Positions 9,460 to 20,491 are shown, numbered from the stretch's first letter. The stretch is 64,000 bases of DNA from an uncultured Acholeplasmatales bacterium (GCA_944323055.1 CALUQZ010000001.1:44131-108130), one strand, 5' to 3'. Numbers and translations are program-made. The notes: generated from the sequence alone by a model not told the origin.

Positions 9460-11594
9460 TACATACTCTTCCTCTCTTTAATTTCCGCCATTTTAGCTTC
9501 ATTTAAACGAGTGTCACCAGCTACCCTTGAATATGATAAATAGCCATTCATTCTTTCTATTTTCGTTAAGTTGCGTGAACCACAAATCGGACAAACATCC
9601 ATATTTAATTCTTGATGACCACAATCTTCACAATAAGCTAAAGATAAGTTGACACCTTCATAAAAGCCCATTTTCATAGCACGATGAATTAAAGATTTAA
9701 TAGCTCCGATATTATAATCAATAGGATATTTTACATATTGAATCTTACCACCATTTGATAAATCCCAAAATCTCTTTTCTAGATTTTGTTTTTGAATAGG
9801 TGTTATATCTTCTGTTACATGACAATGGAAAGAATTAGATACATAAGGACGATCAGATACACCTTCAATAATGCCATACTTCTTTCTAAATTGTTTAATT
9901 TGTAAACCACATAATGACTCAGCTGGTGTACCATAAATAGCATATAAAATGCCATCTGCTTTCTTATATTCATTAATCTTTTCATTAATATGTTCAAGAG
10001 TTTGTACAGCAAATTCACCATCTTCAACTAAACTTTTGCCATTATATAATTCTTGTAATTCATTTAAAGCAGTATAACCAAAAGAAGCTGTCATCGGTTT
10101 TAATAATGGTTTAATTTTATCATTAGGATTTAAATGACCACCATAAAAACCACCTTGACAATAACCTAAAGGATTAGTAGAAGCTTTCATTTCTCCTAAA
10201 TAATTATAAGTTCTAATATGAAGTCCTCTAATTAACTCTAAATAATAATCTAATACCTCATAAAATGGTTTACTTTCTTGTCTAGCTTTAGCTAAAATCA
10301 TCGGTAAGTGAAGACTTATAGCTCCGATATTAAAACGACCAACAAAAATCGGTTTATCTTCACTATCAGCCGGATACATACCGCCTCTTTCATACCATGG
10401 TGATAAGAAAGCACGACAACCCATCGGACTTACTACTCTTTTATATTTTTTATACATTTCTGCTACATAACCTTCACCAGTTAAACTTAACCAATCTGGG
10501 TACATTGTCTTTGATGAACATAAAATACCTTCTTCAAAAACATCTTCATTAAATTTATTAGGTCCATGTAATTCTTCATCATATAAAAAGACTATTTTTG
10601 GGAATAAAACAGGTCTCTTACGACCTTTTTTGCCTTGACCACCTCTTCTAACTTTAAAGCATTCAATAGAAGCCATCTTAGCAAATCTTTCTGTTCCTAA
10701 TCCTAAAGTTATTGTTATAAACGGATAATCTCCTCTACTTGAACCAATTGTATTAAACTTATATTCAAGCCCTTGCCAACCTTGTCTAAAATCATTTCTA
10801 ACATCTTCTAATGCTTGAGCATCAGCTTTAACTTTAGATAAACCTAAACCGATATATTTAGTATAATATTTAGTATAAGACTTTTCCGCATAAGGAGCTA
10901 AAATTTTATCTATTTCTGGCACTGTAAATCCACCATATTGTTGAGCAGCCGTTGATAAAACTAAATCTCCCACTACGTCAAAAGCTACATCTAATGTCTT
11001 AGGTTCGTTATACCAAATATTACCCATTTCAAACCCGCCTTTTAAGACATTTTCAACATCAAATAGACAACAATTCATCGTATCACGTCTAGCAGACATA
11101 TCATGAATATAAATATAACCATCATTAATGGCTTGTAACTCTTCAACATTTAAGAAAAACTTTTTATATAATTCTTTATTTAATTGATTATAAATTAAAC
11201 TTCTTTTAGTAGATACTAAAGCACTATCGGTATTACTATTTTCTTTATCACCAATATACATAATAGACTGACTTTTAGAATAAACTTCATCTAACATATG
11301 AACAAAGTCTTGTTTATAATTACGATAATCGCGATAACTTTTAGCAACTACCGGGAAAGTTTCTTCAAGTGCACCTTCAACTATATTATGCATTTTAGCA
11401 ATATTAATTTCATTTAATTCATTTGTCTCTATTGAATGTAAAACTGTATTAATGATCTTTTCTAAATCATCTTCTGTAAAATTAACTAAAACTCTACTAG
11501 CAGATTTCTTAACAGCTATTTTTATTTTGTCTGGATCAAACTTTTGTTTAGTACCATCTTTTTTAATTATTGTAATTTTGCTAGTATCAAACAT
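9459..11594 (-). CDS. nrdD: Anaerobic (class III) ribonucleoside-triphosphate reductase
   Basis: 711 residues, full length. An N-terminal ATP-cone (about 5-95) gives allosteric control. The catalytic barrel contains the Cys-rich finger region MNCCLFD. A C-terminal zinc site (CEDC, then CPIC) precedes the glycyl radical loop RVAGD, with Gly693 as the radical site. It reduces NTPs to dNTPs using formate and a glycyl radical made by NrdG. A GAGAGGTG site precedes ATG 11594. First gene of the nrdD-nrdG-dut operon. No aerobic reductase is in the window. Confidence 0.95.
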   Translation of the reverse strand: MFDTSKITIIKKDGTKQKFDPDKIKIAVKKSASRVLVNFTEDDLEKIINTVLHSIETNELNEINIAKMHNIVEGALEETFPVVAKSYRDYRNYKQDFVHMLDEVYSKSQSIMYIGDKENSNTDSALVSTKRSLIYNQLNKELYKKFFLNVEELQAINDGYIYIHDMSARRDTMNCCLFDVENVLKGGFEMGNIWYNEPKTLDVAFDVVGDLVLSTAAQQYGGFTVPEIDKILAPYAEKSYTKYYTKYIGLGLSKVKADAQALEDVRNDFRQGWQGLEYKFNTIGSSRGDYPFITITLGLGTERFAKMASIECFKVRRGGQGKKGRKRPVLFPKIVFLYDEELHGPNKFNEDVFEEGILCSSKTMYPDWLSLTGEGYVAEMYKKYKRVVSPMGCRAFLSPWYERGGMYPADSEDKPIFVGRFNIGAISLHLPMILAKARQESKPFYEVLDYYLELIRGLHIRTYNYLGEMKASTNPLGYCQGGFYGGHLNPNDKIKPLLKPMTASFGYTALNELQELYNGKSLVEDGEFAVQTLEHINEKINEYKKADGILYAIYGTPAESLCGLQIKQFRKKYGIIEGVSDRPYVSNSFHCHVTEDITPIQKQNLEKRFWDLSNGGKIQYVKYPIDYNIGAIKSLIHRAMKMGFYEGVNLSLAYCEDCGHQELNMDVCPICGSRNLTKIERMNGYLSYSRVAGDTRLNEAKMAEIKERKSM

Positions 11595-11631
11595 AATCTC
11601 ACCTCTCCTAATCTTGATTTAAAGTAAAGTT

Positions 11632-11660
11632 ATAATACCATTAAATACAACTAGGTGCAA
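11632..11660 (-). promoter_or_regulatory. Promoter of nrdD
   Basis: Minus strand: TTGCAC (11655-11660), 17-bp spacer, TATTAT (11632-11637), about 37 bases before the start codon. A convincing palindromic NrdR box was not found here. Confidence 0.7.
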
Positions 11661-11716
11661 TCAAAAAAAATCTTATTAATATTTTTTAATTGAAAACCCC
11701 ATTTCCATAAAAAAAA

Positions 11717-11833
11717 TTTATAGTTGTTGAGAAAAAATAATGTTTTGTAAACTAATAATTAAAATAATCATTGTCATAATATAGTCAAAAAAGATATATT
11801 TTTCAATTAATTATAAGTTTTTTTTATAGTTGT
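11717..11833. repeat. Pair of TTTATAGTTGT direct repeats in the nrdD upstream region
   Basis: The 11-mer occurs at 11717-11727 and 11823-11833, 106 bp apart, in an otherwise featureless 411-base AT-rich intergenic region (11595-12005). It could be a regulator site for nrdD; the spacing does not fit paired NrdR boxes. No gene was seen in this interval. Confidence 0.35.
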
Positions 11834-11843
11834 AAAATGGAAA

Positions 11844-11877
11844 AAATGAGTCTATTCTTATAGAATTTGACTCATTT
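11844..11877. other. Long hairpin between pgi and nrdD
   Basis: Nested stems AAATGAGTC/GACTCATTT and ATTCT/AGAAT. No T run follows on either strand, so it is not a normal terminator. Role unknown. Confidence 0.45.
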
Positions 11878-11967
11878 AACCGCTCACTTTGTTAAATTAT
11901 CGCTAATATACATTTTATAAAAATTATTATACACACCAGCATAATTTTTAGTATGTCTTATATATGC

Positions 11968-11997
11968 AATAAGTAGCTATTTTTATAGCTACTTATT
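11968..11997 (-). terminator. Perfect 13-bp hairpin after pgi
   Basis: AATAAGTAGCTAT / ATAGCTACTTATT with a 4-base loop, starting 8 bases after the pgi stop. A T run is lacking, so termination is plausible but may be weak. Confidence 0.5.
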
Positions 11998-12005
11998 AAC
12001 AAAAT

Positions 12006-13337
12006 TTATTTTAATTTCTTTTCAAGTTCAGCTTTTAAATCTTCATAACCTGGTTTACCAAGTAAAGCAAACATATTCTTTTTATATGCTTCAACACCTG
12101 GTTGATTAAATGGATTTACTCCTAATGTATAAGCTGAAACAGCACAAGCATATTCAAAGAAGTATACTAAATAACCATAGGCTTTAGGAGATATTTCACT
12201 TAATTTAACTAAGATATTAGGAACACCACCATCATAATGAGCTATTCTAGTTCCCATTGTAGCTACATGATTAACTTCATTCATCGTTTTACCAGCTAAG
12301 AAATTTAAACCATCTAAATTATTATCATTAGCCTTAATTGTTACATCTTTAGCAATGTGTGAAACTTCAATAACTGTTTCAAACATTGTTCTTTCCCCAT
12401 CTTGAATCATTTGACCAAGTGAATGAAGATCAGTTGTAAAATTAGCTGAAGCAGGCCAAATACCTTTATGGTCTTTACCTTCTGATTCACCAAATAATTG
12501 TTTCCACCATTCAGCAAAATAGCTTAAACGTGGTTCATAATTTACTAATATTTCAAATTTACGGCCTTGACGATATAATAAATTTCTTACTAAAGCATAT
12601 TCTAAAGCTATATTATTTTCAACTTCTTTATTGTTTGAAAAATCTAAATAAGCTTCTTTAGCTCCTTCTAAAATTAAATCAATATCAACACCACTAGCCG
12701 CGATAGGTAAAAGACCTACTGGGGTTAGAACACTAAATCTACCACCTACATCGTCAGGTACTACAAATGTTTCATACCCTTCCGCATCAGCTAAAGTCTT
12801 TAAAGCTCCTTTAGCTTTATCTGTAGTAGCAAAAATTCTTTTTTTAGCTTCTTCTTTACCATATTTATTAATTAAAGCTTCTTCTAAAATTCTAAAAGCA
12901 ATAGCTGGTTCAGTTGTTGTTCCAGATTTAGATATTACATTAATTGAATAATCTTTATCTTTAATATAATCTAATAATTCATTCATATATGAACCACTTA
13001 TTTGATTACCAACAAAGATAACTTCACAACCATTATTACCAAAATAAGGTTTAAATAATTCAACACATGATCTAGCTCCTAAATAAGAACCACCAATACC
13101 TACAGCAAGTAAAACATCTGAATGTTCACAAATACGACCGGCTGCTTGTTTAATTCTTGAAACTTCTCTACTATCAAAAGTAATTGGTAAATCAAGCCAT
13201 CCTAAAAAGTCATTGCCTAATCCTTTTCTACTTTCTAATACTTCTCTAGCTTTAATCACTTCTTTAGCTAGTTCTTTGTAATCTTTTTCACTAAAAAAAG
13301 ATTTAGTTAGACTTGTATCTAATTCTAAATAACGCAT
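12006..13337 (-). CDS. pgi: Glucose-6-phosphate isomerase
   Basis: 443 residues, the usual length of the Bacillus-type enzyme. It interconverts glucose-6-phosphate and fructose-6-phosphate in glycolysis. The first sugar-phosphate binding motif [10 protein letters not shown] and the Ser/Thr loop SKSGTTTEP are intact, with the catalytic glutamate region around [17 protein letters not shown] lies 8 bases before ATG 13337. It is monocistronic with its own promoter and is separated from nrdD by 411 bases. Confidence 0.95.
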   Translation of the reverse strand: MRYLELDTSLTKSFFSEKDYKELAKEVIKAREVLESRKGLGNDFLGWLDLPITFDSREVSRIKQAAGRICEHSDVLLAVGIGGSYLGARSCVELFKPYFGNNGCEVIFVGNQISGSYMNELLDYIKDKDYSINVISKSGTTTEPAIAFRILEEALINKYGKEEAKKRIFATTDKAKGALKTLADAEGYETFVVPDDVGGRFSVLTPVGLLPIAASGVDIDLILEGAKEAYLDFSNNKEVENNIALEYALVRNLLYRQGRKFEILVNYEPRLSYFAEWWKQLFGESEGKDHKGIWPASANFTTDLHSLGQMIQDGERTMFETVIEVSHIAKDVTIKANDNNLDGLNFLAGKTMNEVNHVATMGTRIAHYDGGVPNILVKLSEISPKAYGYLVYFFEYACAVSAYTLGVNPFNQPGVEAYKKNMFALLGKPGYEDLKAELEKKLK

Positions 13338-13364
13338 ATATATCCTCCTAGTTTTCTTTACTTA

Positions 13365-13393
13365 ATTATAGCCCTTTTACTTTTAAAAAACAA
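13365..13393 (-). promoter_or_regulatory. Promoter of pgi
   Basis: Minus strand: TTGTTT (13388-13393), 17-bp spacer, TATAAT (13365-13370). Confidence 0.75.
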
Positions 13394-13436
13394 TATCAAA
13401 AAGCGCTATATTGTTAGTACCTACATAAAGTTAAAC

Positions 13437-13889
13437 TCAATAAAAACTTTTAAATTCAAAAGAAATACCCCAAGACTCATAACCAATATCATCTAAAAAA
13501 TAATGATTATTAAAAGTTGATTTATTATCATATAAAATATCAATATGGGCATCAACACTTATTTCTTCCCCATCATAATTTGTAGCATTACTAGGACGAT
13601 TTAAAAAATATATTGAACCCCTATCAAATATATATGAATAACCTATATTATCCCGATCTTCAAACTTGTATTTAAAATCAATTTGAGTTAATGGAGTATC
13701 ACTGGTTCCTAAAAAGACTTGTAAATGATAAAATTTATCAGTTACAAAATCTTTAAAAACGTTAATTCCATTAGCTTTATTATGTTCATCTTCGCTAATT
13801 TCTGTAACTATAACTTTTAATTTAAATTTAATCTTAGAAATAACTGTTTCAATATCCTCTCGTACATTTGGTTTATCTAAAGGATACAT
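13437..13889 (-). pseudogene. Unknown protein, probably 5'-truncated or decayed
   Basis: A 150-codon open frame from an ATG with no ribosome binding site, ending in TGA. The same frame stays open and looks coding for another 24 codons upstream (for example LGQEHLLYSFPNII), until an in-frame TAG at about 13963. Before that TAG the frame again looks coding, and a separate short hydrophobic leader (MLISMMFILLICSN) lies in another frame at about 13970-14035. I read this as a gene broken by a stop and/or frameshift. The protein is polar and beta-rich, with no motif I recognise. A real short gene with a weak start cannot be excluded. Confidence 0.45.
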
Positions 13890-14037
13890 ATAAAATTGAT
13901 TATCTTTTAAAGCTATAATATTAGGAAAACTATATAGTAAATGTTCCTGCCCTAACTTCTAGATATTAAGAAAATAATACTCCACATAAGTTAGAACAAA
14001 TTAGTAATATAAACATCATACTAATTAACATTATTTT

Positions 14038-14567
14038 TTAAACATAAATAATCATCACCACATCTTTTGTTAAATCTAAACTATATTTACAATAATAACA
14101 TAAAACATATCTTTTACTTGTTTCACTAGACAATATAGCATGTCTACCTGTAATTTCTTTACCACTCCATAGACCCATATTAAATTCTAAAGCTCTGATT
14201 TTATTCTCAACTTCAAATTCTAAATAAGCTCTTTAACACCGCTACGATTAGCAGATAAAACTAAATATTTATCTTCAATATAACTGCATCTAAGTCTATT
14301 AGTATTAAAAATATAATTACTATTAGTGCTAACTAATTCTGTTTTAGGATCATAAAAATATTGCACTTGATTAGTATCATGATTAATAAATCCCTCTTTA
14401 AAGTCACTAGCCATCGCGGTATATGTATTATACTTAATTTCATAATAGATAATACCGCTTTGTAATTCACCTAGTATATCTGCATCACAATATACAAAAT
14501 CTTCTGAACCATTAGTATGGCAAAACAAGCCTCCAATAATAACGCTTTCATAATTTAATCTTATCAT
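14038..14567 (-). pseudogene. Unknown gene interrupted by a -1 frameshift
   Basis: The 115-codon frame ending at TAG 14220 has no ribosome binding site. Coding-like sequence continues without a break in another frame, from about 14230 to a TAA at 14038. That continuation reads AYLEFEVENKIRALEF and ends CYYCKYSLDLTK. A one-base deletion near 14225-14235 would join the two parts into a protein of about 175 residues. There is no slippery heptamer that would favour programmed frameshifting. Adjacent to another decayed unknown gene. Function not recognised. Confidence 0.45.
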
Positions 14568-14627
14568 ACGAATAGAATCATGTCAAATTAACACCTATTT
14601 TATTGTTTCTACTAAGATACTTTAATA

Positions 14628-14656
14628 TTGCATAAAACAACCTAAGTTGTTATAAT
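14628..14656 (+). promoter_or_regulatory. Promoter of the tRNA gene
   Basis: TTGCAT (14628-14633), 17-bp spacer, TATAAT (14651-14656). The predicted start site is only about two bases before the mature tRNA 5' end. Confidence 0.75.
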
Positions 14657-14664
14657 TTAGACAC

Positions 14665-14738
14665 GCCCTTTTAGTTTAATGGTAAAACGAAGCAATGGTA
14701 ATGCTTAAATCCAAGTTCGATTCTTGGTTGGGGCACCA
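14665..14738 (+). tRNA. tRNA-Thr(GGU) or tRNA-like gene, CCA encoded
   Basis: A cloverleaf can be drawn. D arm: GTTT/AAAC with an AATGGTA loop. Anticodon arm: AAGCA/TGCTT with loop ATGGTAA, giving anticodon GGT. T arm: CCAAG/CTTGG with loop TTCGATT. Then discriminator A and encoded CCA. G1-C72 and C2-G71 fit threonine identity. The acceptor stem is unusual: pairs 6-67 and 7-66 are U-U mismatches and pair 5-68 is G-U. It may be a functional tRNA, a decayed copy, or a tRNA used outside translation. It has its own promoter and terminator. Confidence 0.75.
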
Positions 14739-14752
14739 AATTAACAAATTAT

Positions 14753-14776
14753 GTCTACTAATAGGTAGGCTTTTTT
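14753..14776 (+). terminator. Terminator of the tRNA gene
   Basis: GTCTAC/GTAGGC hairpin followed by six T residues. Confidence 0.7.
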
Positions 14777-14794
14777 AATAATATCAATTTATTC

Positions 14795-16501
<1,707 letters not shown>

Positions 16502-16504
16502 GTT

Positions 16505-16530
16505 ACCTGTAAAATAGATTTACAGGTTTT
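16505..16530 (+). terminator. Terminator of pyrG
   Basis: ACCTGTAAA/TTTACAGGT hairpin followed by a T-rich tail. Confidence 0.85.
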
Positions 16531-16552
16531 CTTTTAATAAATGTCTTTAAAG

Positions 16553-16581
16553 TTGAAAACGCCTAATTTTTAGACTATAAT
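16553..16581 (+). promoter_or_regulatory. Promoter of the fba operon
   Basis: TTGAAA (16553-16558), 17-bp spacer, TATAAT (16576-16581), as expected for a highly expressed glycolytic gene. Confidence 0.8.
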
Positions 16582-16619
16582 ATTAGCGAAAATAATTCAA
16601 ATACATGGAGGGAATTAAA

Positions 16620-17489
16620 ATGCCATTAGTAAATGCAAAAGAAATGGTTGAAAAAGCAAGAGAAGGACATTATGCAGTAGGTGCCTTCAATATTAACAAT
16701 TTAGAATGGACTAAAGCTATTTTATTAGCTGCTGAAGAAGCTAAATCACCTGTAATGCTAGGTGTTTCTGAAGGTGCTAATAAATATATGACTGGTTATA
16801 AAGTTGTAGCTAGTATGGTTAAAGCTATGGTTGAAACTTTAAATATAACTGTACCAGTAGCTCTACATTTAGACCATGGTACATATGAAGGAGCTAAAGC
16901 CGCTTTAGCTGCTGGTTATACTTCTGTTATGTTTGATGGTTCACATTATCCATTTGCTGAAAATGTTGAAAAAACAGTTGAAATTGTTGAATTAGCTAAA
17001 AAATACAACGCATCTGTTGAAGCTGAAGTTGGTTCAATCGGTGGTGAAGAAGATGGTGTTGTAGGTATGGGTGAATTTGCTGATCCTAATGAATGCGCTA
17101 AAATAGCTGGTTTAGGTATTGATATGTTAGCTGCTGGTATCGGTAATATTCATGGTGTATATCCAGCTAATTGGCCAGGCTTAAATTTTGAAGTTTTAGA
17201 ACAAATTAAAGAAAAATGTCCTGGTATGCCACTTGTTCTTCATGGTGGTACTGGTATTCCTGAAGATATGATTAAAGAAGCTATCAGCTTAGGTGTATGT
17301 AAAATTAATGTTAACACAGAATGTCAATTAGCCTTTGCTGCTGCTACTAGAAAATATATCGAAGAAGGTAAAGACCAAGTTAAAAAAGGATTTGATCCAC
17401 GTAAATTATTAGCCCCAGGTACTGAAGCTATTAAAGAATTAGTAAAAGAAAAAATGGCTATCTTCGGTTCTGTTGGCAAAGCTTTATAA
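16620..17489 (+). CDS. fba: Class II fructose-bisphosphate aldolase
   Basis: 289 residues from ATG 16620, behind GGAGGG; the ATG at 16605 overlaps that site and is rejected. Class II motifs are present: LHLDHGTYE with the zinc-binding His and catalytic Asp, the AEVGSIGGEEDG loop, and the zinc-ligand His regions GIGNIHGVY and LHGGTG. It cleaves fructose-1,6-bisphosphate to dihydroxyacetone phosphate and glyceraldehyde-3-phosphate. It starts an operon with an RpiB-family isomerase and a glycosyltransferase. Confidence 0.94.
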   Translation: MPLVNAKEMVEKAREGHYAVGAFNINNLEWTKAILLAAEEAKSPVMLGVSEGANKYMTGYKVVASMVKAMVETLNITVPVALHLDHGTYEGAKAALAAGYTSVMFDGSHYPFAENVEKTVEIVELAKKYNASVEAEVGSIGGEEDGVVGMGEFADPNECAKIAGLGIDMLAAGIGNIHGVYPANWPGLNFEVLEQIKEKCPGMPLVLHGGTGIPEDMIKEAISLGVCKINVNTECQLAFAAATRKYIEEGKDQVKKGFDPRKLLAPGTEAIKELVKEKMAIFGSVGKAL

Positions 17490-17502
17490 TCGAGGTGTTT
17501 TA

Positions 17503-18141
17503 ATGCGTATTGTTTTAATAAATGAAAATTCTCAAGCTAGTAAAAATTCATTAATATTTACTACTTTACAAAATGTTGCTGAAAAATACGGCCACACAGT
17601 TAAAAATTATGGTATGTTTGGCGCTGATGATAAGTCTTTAACATATGTACAAAACGGCTTACTTGCAGCAATTTTGTTAAATGCTGAAGCTTGTGATTTC
17701 GTTGTAACTGGCTGTGGCACAGGTGAAGGTGCTATGTTAGCTTTAAACTCTTTCCCTAAAGTATTATGTGGTCATATTGTTGACCCATCTGATGCTTATA
17801 TGTTCAATCAAATCAATGATGGTAATGCGGTAGCTTTCCCATTTGCTAAAGGGTTTGGTTGGGGTGCCGAATTAAATTTAGAATATTGTTTTGAAAAATT
17901 ATTCAATGGCCCTAAAGGTCAAGGTTACCCAAGAGAAAGAGCTATTCCTGAACAAACTAATAAAAAGATTTTAGATCAAGTTAAAGAAGTTACTCATACT
18001 GATATGTTAACTATTCTAAAAAATATTGATCAAGCTTTCTTAAAAGATACAATTGATCGTGATTCATTCAAAAACAACTTCTTTAATGATGCTAAAGACG
18101 GTCCAATTAAAGACTATTGTAAAAAAGTATTAGGCTTATAA
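17503..18141 (+). CDS. RpiB/LacA/LacB-family sugar-phosphate isomerase
   Basis: 212 residues from ATG 17503 with GAGGTG 5 bases upstream. The conserved block DFVVTGCGTGEGAMLALNSF, with its Cys, is the active-site loop of the RpiB/LacAB family. The protein is longer than typical RpiB (about 150) because of a C-terminal extension. Members interconvert aldose and ketose phosphates; this longer subtype has no firmly assigned substrate that I know. It sits 13 bases after fba and 1 base before a glycosyltransferase, so it is co-transcribed with glycolysis. Confidence 0.8.
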   Translation: MRIVLINENSQASKNSLIFTTLQNVAEKYGHTVKNYGMFGADDKSLTYVQNGLLAAILLNAEACDFVVTGCGTGEGAMLALNSFPKVLCGHIVDPSDAYMFNQINDGNAVAFPFAKGFGWGAELNLEYCFEKLFNGPKGQGYPRERAIPEQTNKKILDQVKEVTHTDMLTILKNIDQAFLKDTIDRDSFKNNFFNDAKDGPIKDYCKKVLGL

Positions 18142-18142
18142 A

Positions 18143-19180
18143 ATGAAAAAAATAACCATTAATATGTTATCTAAAGCCGATAGCGTTGATGGTCAAGGGG
18201 TAGGAAGTGCCTATATTGAACAAGTTCGTTTAGTTAAAGAAACTTTAAGTGATTATTTTGATGTTTCAATTAATTCTCATAAAAAAGCGGATATAGTTCA
18301 TGTTCATAGTGTTAATCCCGGGTTTTATTTAAGATTTAAAAAGAAAAATGGCATTAGAGTAATCTACTGCCATTTTCTACCAGAAACCCTAGATGGTTCT
18401 ATCAAACTACCTAAGCCTATTTTCGCTATCTTCAAAAAATATGTCGTAAAGTTCTATAAGAAAGCCGATTATGTCGTTGTAGTTAACCCTATTTTTATAG
18501 AACCTTTAACTAAACTTGGTATTAAAAAAGAAAATATTGTCTATATTCCAAACTATGTATCAAAAGAAGAATTCCATCCTCTTGATAAAGATACGATAGT
18601 TAAAATAAAAGATGAATATCAAATACCACAAGATAAATTTGTTGTTATGGGATGTGGTCAGGTTCAAACTCGTAAAGGTGTCTTAGACTTTGTCGAAGTA
18701 GCTAAACAAAATCCTGACAAATATTTCATTTGGTGCGGTGGTTTTAGTTTTAGTGTTATTACTGATGGCATTAAAGAACTTAAAAAAATAGTTGAAAACC
18801 CACCTGTACCTAACTTAAAATTTTTAGGTATCATTCCTCGTACTAAGATGAACCAAATGTTCAACATCTGTGACACTTTATTTATGCCAAGCTTTAATGA
18901 ACTCTTCCCTATGAGTATTTTAGAAGCTGTTCAATCGCAAAAACCAGTTGTTTTACGTGATCTTGAACTATATAAAAATATTTTATGGGACACTTATCTA
19001 GCTGGTAATAATGTTAATGAATTCAGTGAATTAATTAATAAATTAGCTAATGATCCTGATTTTTATAAACATTATGCCTTAAAATCTCAAGAAGTTGCCG
19101 ATTATTATTCAAAAGAAAATGTCAGCAAGTTATGGTTAAATTTTTATACTGATATTTATAATAAAAATAAAAATATTTAA
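18143..19180 (+). CDS. GT4-family glycosyltransferase
   Basis: 345 residues, GT-B fold. The C-terminal half has the nucleotide-sugar region GCGQVQTRKG (about 172) and the EX7E motif in FNELFPMSILEAVQ, typical of retaining GT4 enzymes. No signal peptide or membrane span; likely peripheral at the inner membrane face. Similar enzymes in low-GC bacteria build glycolipids on diacylglycerol. The acceptor here is unknown. It begins one base after the isomerase stop, so translation is coupled, with no clear binding site of its own. Confidence 0.8.
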   Translation: MKKITINMLSKADSVDGQGVGSAYIEQVRLVKETLSDYFDVSINSHKKADIVHVHSVNPGFYLRFKKKNGIRVIYCHFLPETLDGSIKLPKPIFAIFKKYVVKFYKKADYVVVVNPIFIEPLTKLGIKKENIVYIPNYVSKEEFHPLDKDTIVKIKDEYQIPQDKFVVMGCGQVQTRKGVLDFVEVAKQNPDKYFIWCGGFSFSVITDGIKELKKIVENPPVPNLKFLGIIPRTKMNQMFNICDTLFMPSFNELFPMSILEAVQSQKPVVLRDLELYKNILWDTYLAGNNVNEFSELINKLANDPDFYKHYALKSQEVADYYSKENVSKLWLNFYTDIYNKNKNI

Positions 19181-19185
19181 ATACT

Positions 19186-19216
19186 TCCACAAAGAATAAT
19201 TCTTTGTGGATTTTTT
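19186..19216 (+). terminator. Terminator of the fba operon
   Basis: TCCACAAAGAAT/ATTCTTTGTGGA hairpin followed by six T residues. Confidence 0.9.
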
Positions 19217-19345
19217 ATTAATAATTAAAAAGCCAAATTAAATTGTATAGACAATAAACTTGGCTTAACTATTACTTCTTTTATATATTAAATGATAAGA
19301 ATATATAATATTAAACAAACTAATAACAATGAAATAAATAGAAAA

Positions 19346-19369
19346 ATGAATGTACAAATGCACATTCAT
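19346..19369 (-). terminator. Terminator of the lysS operon
   Basis: ATGAATGT/ACATTCAT hairpin, read on the minus strand, with a short T run, about 12 bases after the GNAT stop. Confidence 0.6.
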
Positions 19370-19380
19370 AATTTTATAAA

Positions 19381-19887
19381 TTAATTTAATATTTCATAAG
19401 CTAGACGTTCTGGTTCTATTTGTTCACCAATTATTTTAATAATACCACAATAACTAAAATTAGCTTTTTTTATTAAATTAATCATTGGTATATTTTTTAA
19501 ATGAGTATCTATTCTTAAACTAACATTATCTTTAAATGCTAATATTTTAGCATATTCTAACATTTTACTACCTAGCCCTAAATGTCTAGCTTCTGCTTTA
19601 ACAGCCAAACGATGAACAGTATAATATTTATTGTCATTAAGCCATTTACCATCTATTATTTCATAATCAGGATTAATGCTTTTAACTAATGACATAACTG
19701 CTAAAACTTGACCATCTTCATAAACATAAAGTTCTTTATTAACAATATCTGTTGTAAATGTTTTAGCATTAGGATAATTGCTTTCTTTAGTCCATTGTTT
19801 AAAGTTTAGATTACTTATTTGTTTTCTAGCGTCTTCAACAATTTCTAAAATAGCTTCTAAATCATTAATGTTCGCAAGTCTTATCAT
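19381..19887 (-). CDS. GNAT-family N-acetyltransferase
   Basis: 168 residues. The acetyl-CoA binding motif A is visible as LAVKAEARHLGLGSKMLEYAK (R/Q-X-X-G-X-G/A), with the later YCGI strand typical of the fold. Transfers an acetyl group to an unknown amine; RimI-like or small-molecule targets are both possible. It overlaps the upstream acidic protein gene by 23 bases and is the last gene of the lysS operon. Confidence 0.8.
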   Translation of the reverse strand: MIRLANINDLEAILEIVEDARKQISNLNFKQWTKESNYPNAKTFTTDIVNKELYVYEDGQVLAVMSLVKSINPDYEIIDGKWLNDNKYYTVHRLAVKAEARHLGLGSKMLEYAKILAFKDNVSLRIDTHLKNIPMINLIKKANFSYCGIIKIIGEQIEPERLAYEILN

Positions 19888-20491
19888 GTTCTATTTTATC
19901 ATTTAGATAGTCATTGATATCAAAACTATCATCATCTAACAAACCATATGTTTCAGCTATATCATAAAATATTGAATCAATTGGATTAACATCAATATGA
20001 TGTTTATTAAATATTTTAATTGTCATTTCATCTAATTTAACAAATAAAGCATCTTCTACTTCTTTTTTATTTTCTAAATAATTATATATCTCATCTAAGA
20101 AGTCTTCAAATTGTTTTAAATCATCTTTAATATTTTTATCTTTATCATCAACGTAATTTAAAAATTCATCTTCTAAATCTAAGGTATATAAAATTAAATT
20201 AATAGTTTTAGAACAAGATTCGGCTTCTTTGATATTGTTATTAAAGTATTTATTTAAAACTTCTTCAATTGTTATAAAGTTATTATCTAAATATTCAAAA
20301 CCAGTATTAAATATCACTTCTTCATCAGCTGATAAAGTTTGTTTTTTATCTACTACTTGAGAATATAAATAATCTAGGACCGCTATAACATTATTATATC
20401 TTTTGATAATATTGCTATCTAATTCTTTTAAAGTAGTAACTAAATCATACTTTTCAAGTTTCCAATTAGCATAATCAGTTAAGATATCCAT
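19865..20491 (-). CDS. Acidic helical protein of unknown function
   Basis: 208 residues, very rich in Asp and Glu, predicted almost wholly alpha-helical, no signal peptide or membrane span, no motif I recognise. Its ATG shares a base with the lysS stop (TAATG) and its end overlaps the GNAT gene by 23 bases, so it is a true coupled gene. The context suggests a cytoplasmic role linked to translation, but this is only inference. Confidence 0.65.
   Translation of the reverse strand: MDILTDYANWKLEKYDLVTTLKELDSNIIKRYNNVIAVLDYLYSQVVDKKQTLSADEEVIFNTGFEYLDNNFITIEEVLNKYFNNNIKEAESCSKTINLILYTLDLEDEFLNYVDDKDKNIKDDLKQFEDFLDEIYNYLENKKEVEDALFVKLDEMTIKIFNKHHIDVNPIDSIFYDIAETYGLLDDDSFDINDYLNDKIEHDKTCEH

Noticed and set aside
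9815..10027. Small frame inside nrdD on the same strand
   Set aside because: Out-of-frame shadow of a well-conserved gene without a start signal.
11595..12005. NrdR boxes before nrdD
   Set aside because: The repeated TTTATAGTTGT sites are not palindromic and are 106 bp apart, unlike paired NrdR boxes.
11595..12005. Small RNA gene in the pgi-nrdD gap
   Set aside because: Only isolated hairpins were found; no promoter-terminator pair with sensible spacing.
14220..14236. Programmed -1 frameshift in the unknown gene
   Set aside because: GTTAAAG does not fit a slippery X XXY YYZ heptamer and no stimulatory structure follows.
12006..14567. Possible alternative genetic code with TGA as Trp
   Set aside because: Several genes end in TGA at sensible places (7150, 13437, 48547) and Trp is encoded by TGG throughout, so the standard code fits.
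19229..19262. AAGCCAA/TTGGCTT stem as a regulatory RNA
   Set aside because: Seven pairs with a long loop, between two terminators; too weak to support.
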